From Hyphomicrobiales bacterium (GTDB lineage Bacteria > Pseudomonadota > Alphaproteobacteria > Rhizobiales > Rhizobiaceae): DNA of 36,303 bases. The notes beneath the pieces were generated by a model. That model had not been told where the DNA came from and searched no databases. It saw nothing but the letters and a program-made list of their open reading frames with translations. Location: NCBI GenBank assembly GCA_900468065.1, contig UBTA01000009.1, forward strand, positions 1-36,303, read 5' to 3'. Made by a program: the position numbers and the translations under genes. Positions 32,821 to 36,303 of the stretch are shown one piece after another; the stretch's first letter is position 1; every line of letters starts with the position of its first letter.

Positions 32821-34122
32821 ATGAAACTCCTCCTCGAAGCCGAATTGATCTATGGCCGCCTGCTCGATATTTCCGAGCCGCACCTGATTGCGCGTTACAA
32901 CAAGGCGCTGCAGGGCTTTGGCTTGCGCCCGACGGCGTTGCCGTCGTTCCAGATCGACATGACGGGTTTCTCGCCTGAAATCGCCGACGAGCTTGGTGAC
33001 CGCGACTATCTCGATCCGAACCGCGTCAACCGCCGCTTCATCATCATGACGCCGGATCAGGAAGAGCTACCGGTCGTGCATACCAGCTTTTCCAACACCG
33101 CCGCTTTGATGCACGAATTTTTTGGCGCCAATCGGCGAGCGATCAATGCTGTGACGATCAAGGATGCGCTCTATGGCGAGATCGAGGATTCCGTATCGGT
33201 CGTCAACGATATCGACGATCTGCTGTCGATCAACGAGGTGCGTTTCCGCGTGCTGTCGGCCGAGGACATGCTCGGCAAGGCGGCCGAATTGCGTACGCTT
33301 GTCGATCGCTTGAAGACGGTGCCGACGGCCTGGGCCGACGATGCGCTCTTGAACCGGATGGTCGACCTGGCAAAGGTCACCGGCGATATCCGCGAAAATG
33401 CGCTGGTGCCGGACAAGCTGGTCTTTCGCCATGATGCCTTCTGGGCCAATCATTTCGGCGGTGTCTATGTCTTCCTGGATGAAAAGACCACGACGGTGAT
33501 CTGCGATCCCTCGGTGCCTGGCTTCCGCCGTTCGCGGCCCTGGCAGGTCGGCTATATCAGCCTGTCGGACCATCAGCGGATCTACGAATTCCTTGCCTCG
33601 ACCAACCGGCTGCAATTGCCGCAGGCGTCCTGGGTGCAGGACAGCGGCCTCTATCAGCACCGCGCCGACATGGCGCTGCGCGCCCTGGTCAACCAGGTGG
33701 ACCCCACGACGGATATCAATGCGATCGACGCAATCTGGCTGCAGACCTGGCTTCACCGCAATTCGGCGCTGGTTTCCACCGATGGCACCTATCCGTTCCT
33801 GCAGACGATGATTCGAACGATTTTGGCATCGGGCAGCATCAAGATGCAGGACGTTGCTCCGGAAAACCGTTTCCTCTTGGTGCGCGCCGCACCGGATCAT
33901 CCGGATCAGTGGCTGACCAACCGGCTGATCTCGCAACTATGCCCCAGCGATTTCGTCTCCCGCTTCGTCTTTGACAAGCAGGGGTTTTATGCGGCCTATG
34001 AACATTACAGCGAAAAGTTCAGGGAATATGTTGTGGCGACACTGACCAGCACATATCTCAGGGACAAGGTGGCGTTCCGCAAACGCCTTTATGGCCTCAA
34101 GGAGGATAATACGAATGCTTGA
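32821..34122 (+). CDS. conserved hypothetical protein, operon gene 4
   Basis: The 433-residue protein has no signal peptide or membrane helix. I recall similar rhizobial proteins being listed as DUF6638, but I cannot confirm this. Visible features are an N-terminal helical start (MKLLLEAELIYGRLLDISEPHL), a strand-rich centre with HFGGVYVFLDEKTTTVICDPSVPG (about residues 216-240), and a helical C-terminus rich in aromatic and charged residues. No catalytic motif stands out. Its stop overlaps the start of the DUF2333 gene, so these two are tightly coupled. Base use is like that of its neighbours, unlike a recent arrival. Confidence 0.75.
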   Translation: MKLLLEAELIYGRLLDISEPHLIARYNKALQGFGLRPTALPSFQIDMTGFSPEIADELGDRDYLDPNRVNRRFIIMTPDQEELPVVHTSFSNTAALMHEFFGANRRAINAVTIKDALYGEIEDSVSVVNDIDDLLSINEVRFRVLSAEDMLGKAAELRTLVDRLKTVPTAWADDALLNRMVDLAKVTGDIRENALVPDKLVFRHDAFWANHFGGVYVFLDEKTTTVICDPSVPGFRRSRPWQVGYISLSDHQRIYEFLASTNRLQLPQASWVQDSGLYQHRADMALRALVNQVDPTTDINAIDAIWLQTWLHRNSALVSTDGTYPFLQTMIRTILASGSIKMQDVAPENRFLLVRAAPDHPDQWLTNRLISQLCPSDFVSRFVFDKQGFYAAYEHYSEKFREYVVATLTSTYLRDKVAFRKRLYGLKEDNTNA

Positions 34123-35242
34123 TCCGATCGTTGCGTTTTTTCAGCGTGTGTTTGCAGCGATCGGCCGGGGCATTGGCCTGGTGGTGTCCTGGTTTCTCAC
34201 TCCGTTCGTGGCCGTTGCCAACTGGTACAGAGGGCGAGCGTGGATCATCAAGGGCCCGATCGGCCTTGGCCTGCTGCTTTTGATCGCACTCTACGGCTAC
34301 TTCATCTGGCAGACGCAGGTCTGGACCAATTTCGATCCGGATTATCCAAATCGATATAATCTTGCCGAGCGCAAGAACGATGCCGGCTTGCCGGTCAAGG
34401 TGGCCGCCGGCCAGACGGCACCGGCCAATGCCTGCGAGCGTTCAGCCATCGTCGATGTCACCGCCGATCTGATCGACTATAATGTCAACCAGAATTCCTG
34501 GATTTCGTCGATGGTCCTCTACAAGGCCGGCCTGTTCGGGATGGATTGGGACCGCACACCGTGGCTCGACAACAAGGCGTCGTTCCAGCGCGGCGTCAAC
34601 GAAGCGGTACGCCGCACCACGGTCGAACTGGTCGATTCGCTGGTCCGCATGCGCGGTACGTCCGGCATCAATCCGCAGCTGCAGAGCGTGCGCAGCAAGA
34701 TGCAATATGAGGAAACCAACTGGTATTTCGGCCTGTCGCCGTTCGGCTTTCTGACGCCGACGCCGACGCAATATCGTGCGGCACTGAAAGATCTTCGCTC
34801 ATTCAATGATCAGCTTGCGACATGTGCTGCAACCTTCGATGCCCGTGCCGACAATTTCCTCGAATTCATGGACCGTGTCTCAAGCTCGATCGGCAGCACG
34901 TCTGCCATGCTGCGCGAGCGCTCCGAGAATTTCAATGGTGGCTGGTTTGACACGCGGGCCGATGACCGGTTCTGGTTCGCCTACGGCCAGCTCTATGGCT
35001 ACTATGGCATCCTGACGGCAACCGGTGCGGACTTTGACGGCGTCATCAACCAGCGCGGCCTGGCGCCGATCTGGAATGAAAGCATCAAGCAGATGCGCGC
35101 TGCCCTGCGCATCCAGCCGCTGATCATTTCCAACGGCCAGGAAGATGGCTGGATCATGCCGACGCATCTGGCAACGCTCGGCTTTTATGTCCTGCGGGTA
35201 CGCTCGAACCTTGTTGAAATGCGCGATATTCTGGCGCGCTGA
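34115..35242 (+). CDS. DUF2333 membrane-anchored protein, operon gene 5
   Basis: The 375-residue protein has two hydrophobic segments near the N-terminus (about residues 15-36 and 48-66) and a large soluble remainder that is probably periplasmic or cytoplasmic depending on topology. The remainder resembles DUF2333: [19 protein letters not shown], a later WYFGLSPFG and [21 protein letters not shown] are typical conserved blocks. No function is established for this family that I know. The ATG at 34115 follows AAGGAGG and overlaps the previous stop by eight bases. It is the likely membrane anchor for the operon's products. Confidence 0.82.
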   Translation: MLDPIVAFFQRVFAAIGRGIGLVVSWFLTPFVAVANWYRGRAWIIKGPIGLGLLLLIALYGYFIWQTQVWTNFDPDYPNRYNLAERKNDAGLPVKVAAGQTAPANACERSAIVDVTADLIDYNVNQNSWISSMVLYKAGLFGMDWDRTPWLDNKASFQRGVNEAVRRTTVELVDSLVRMRGTSGINPQLQSVRSKMQYEETNWYFGLSPFGFLTPTPTQYRAALKDLRSFNDQLATCAATFDARADNFLEFMDRVSSSIGSTSAMLRERSENFNGGWFDTRADDRFWFAYGQLYGYYGILTATGADFDGVINQRGLAPIWNESIKQMRAALRIQPLIISNGQEDGWIMPTHLATLGFYVLRVRSNLVEMRDILAR

Positions 35243-35260
35243 GCCTTTTCACGTGTTGGG

Positions 35261-35291
35261 AGACGGAGGAACGCTGTTCTTCCGTCTTTTT
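35261..35291 (+). terminator. intrinsic terminator of the AAA operon
   Basis: A 12-bp stem with one G-U pair (AGACGGAGGAAC / GTTCTTCCGTCT) closes a three-base loop and runs straight into TTTTT. It begins 18 bases after the DUF2333 stop and separates the operon from fhs. Confidence 0.9.
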
Positions 35292-35424
35292 CGTTTGTTC
35301 TTTCAGAAAATCACCGAATTTTGCGTTTTCCGCCGCCATTTCTCAACAAAATGATGGAAAGCGCCTTCGGTTCACGCTCATATGCCCCCAGACCAAGAAA
35401 AAGGTGGAACGGGAGAGACACCAT

Positions 35425-36303
35425 ATGGCCGACGTGAAATCCGATATCGAAATTGCCCGCGCAGCGACGAAAAAGCCGATCCTGGAAATCGGCGCCAAGC
35501 TTGGAATTCCACCCGAACATCTGCTTCCCTACGGCCACGACAAGGCAAAGATCAGCGCCGAATTCATTGCCCAGCAAAAAGGCCGGCAAAATGGCCGGCT
35601 GATCCTGGTGACGGCGATCAACCCGACACCGGCCGGCGAGGGCAAGACCACGACCACGGTCGGCCTTGGCGACGGGCTCAATCGCATCGGCAAAAAGGCG
35701 GTCGTCTGTATCCGCGAGGCGTCGCTCGGCCCCTGTTTCGGCGTCAAGGGCGGTGCTGCCGGCGGCGGCTATGCGCAGGTCGTGCCGATGGAAGATATCA
35801 ACCTGCATTTCACCGGCGATTTCCATGCCATCACCTCGGCCCACAATCTTCTGTCGGCGCTGATCGACAATCATATCTACTGGGGCAACGAGCAGAATAT
35901 CGACATTCGCCGCATCGCCTGGCGCCGCGTGATGGACATGAACGACCGTGGTCTTCGTCACATCGTCGGCTCGCTCGGCGGCGTTGCCAACGGCTTTCCG
36001 CGGGAGACCGGGTTCGACATCACCGTCGCTTCCGAAGTGATGGCGATCCTGTGTCTTGCCACCGATCTCAAGGATCTGGAAAAGCGCCTCGGCGACGTCA
36101 TCATCGCCTATCGGCGTGACAAGACGCCGGTGTTCGCCCGCGACATCAAGGCCGATGGTGCGATGACCGTGCTGCTCAAGGATGCGATGCAGCCGAATAT
36201 CGTCCAGACACTGGAGAACAACCCGGCCTTCGTGCATGGCGGCCCGTTCGCCAACATCGCCCATGGCTGCAACTCGGTCGTAGCGACGACGACGGCACTG
36301 AAG
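35425..36303 (+). CDS. fhs: formate-tetrahydrofolate ligase, 5-prime part
   Basis: The first 293 residues of the enzyme that makes 10-formyltetrahydrofolate from formate, ATP and tetrahydrofolate; the gene runs past the window edge in an open frame. The nucleotide-binding loop [16 protein letters not shown] is at about residues 71-86. [23 protein letters not shown] and the [17 protein letters not shown] block are highly conserved in the family. The ATG at 35425 follows GGGAGAG. The DUF2333 operon terminator lies upstream, so fhs should have its own promoter in the 130-base gap, where I see no convincing hexamers. Confidence 0.95.
   Translation, partial: MADVKSDIEIARAATKKPILEIGAKLGIPPEHLLPYGHDKAKISAEFIAQQKGRQNGRLILVTAINPTPAGEGKTTTTVGLGDGLNRIGKKAVVCIREASLGPCFGVKGGAAGGGYAQVVPMEDINLHFTGDFHAITSAHNLLSALIDNHIYWGNEQNIDIRRIAWRRVMDMNDRGLRHIVGSLGGVANGFPRETGFDITVASEVMAILCLATDLKDLEKRLGDVIIAYRRDKTPVFARDIKADGAMTVLLKDAMQPNIVQTLENNPAFVHGGPFANIAHGCNSVVATTTALK

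Overview
The window looks like a chromosomal stretch of a Rhizobiaceae bacterium (Rhizobium, Allorhizobium, Neorhizobium or Agrobacterium type). It is GC-rich. It carries a close NolR homologue, a BacA/SbmA peptide transporter, a choXWV choline transporter and a palindromic intergenic repeat of the kind scattered through rhizobial genomes. I see no rRNA, tRNA, insertion sequence, phage gene or CRISPR array. Genus-level placement is inference from protein resemblance.

Layout. 1-6.7 kb: an MFS permease, bacA, an exported polysaccharide deacetylase-like protein (minus strand), an NnrU-like membrane protein, a YfgM-like TPR protein and der. 6.7-10.2 kb: a VapBC-type toxin-antitoxin pair, a KdgK-type sugar kinase and a divergent GH13 alpha-glucosidase. 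10.2-17.3 kb: amino acid and purine metabolism, with a diaminopropionate ammonia-lyase-like enzyme and its Lrp regulator, a GST, adenine deaminase, a LivK-type binding protein and an omega-amino acid:pyruvate aminotransferase. 17.5-22 kb: a secreted GH9 endoglucanase translationally coupled to a Gfo/Idh/MocA oxidoreductase, with a second such oxidoreductase converging on it. 22.2-26.5 kb: nolR, a frameshifted HugZ-like gene and choXWV. 26.7-27.7 kb: thymidine kinase and a small cytochrome c.

27.9-35.2 kb is the most intriguing part. Five plus-strand genes lie head to tail: a long coiled-coil protein, an unknown soluble protein, a AAA ATPase with an Asp-Asp Walker B, a second unknown protein and a DUF2333 membrane protein. 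The group ends at a strong intrinsic terminator. Two things interrupt it: a double-hairpin repeat after the first gene, and a RelBE-like toxin-antitoxin cassette between the ATPase and the fourth gene. I know no experimental role for this set. A membrane-anchored AAA remodelling machine acting on the coiled-coil protein is my working hypothesis.

The window ends inside fhs (formate-tetrahydrofolate ligase). Regulatory signals worth noting are matches to the NolR box upstream of both nolR and bacA, an inverted repeat upstream of choX, and an intrinsic terminator between choX and choW that probably makes the binding protein more abundant than the transporter core.
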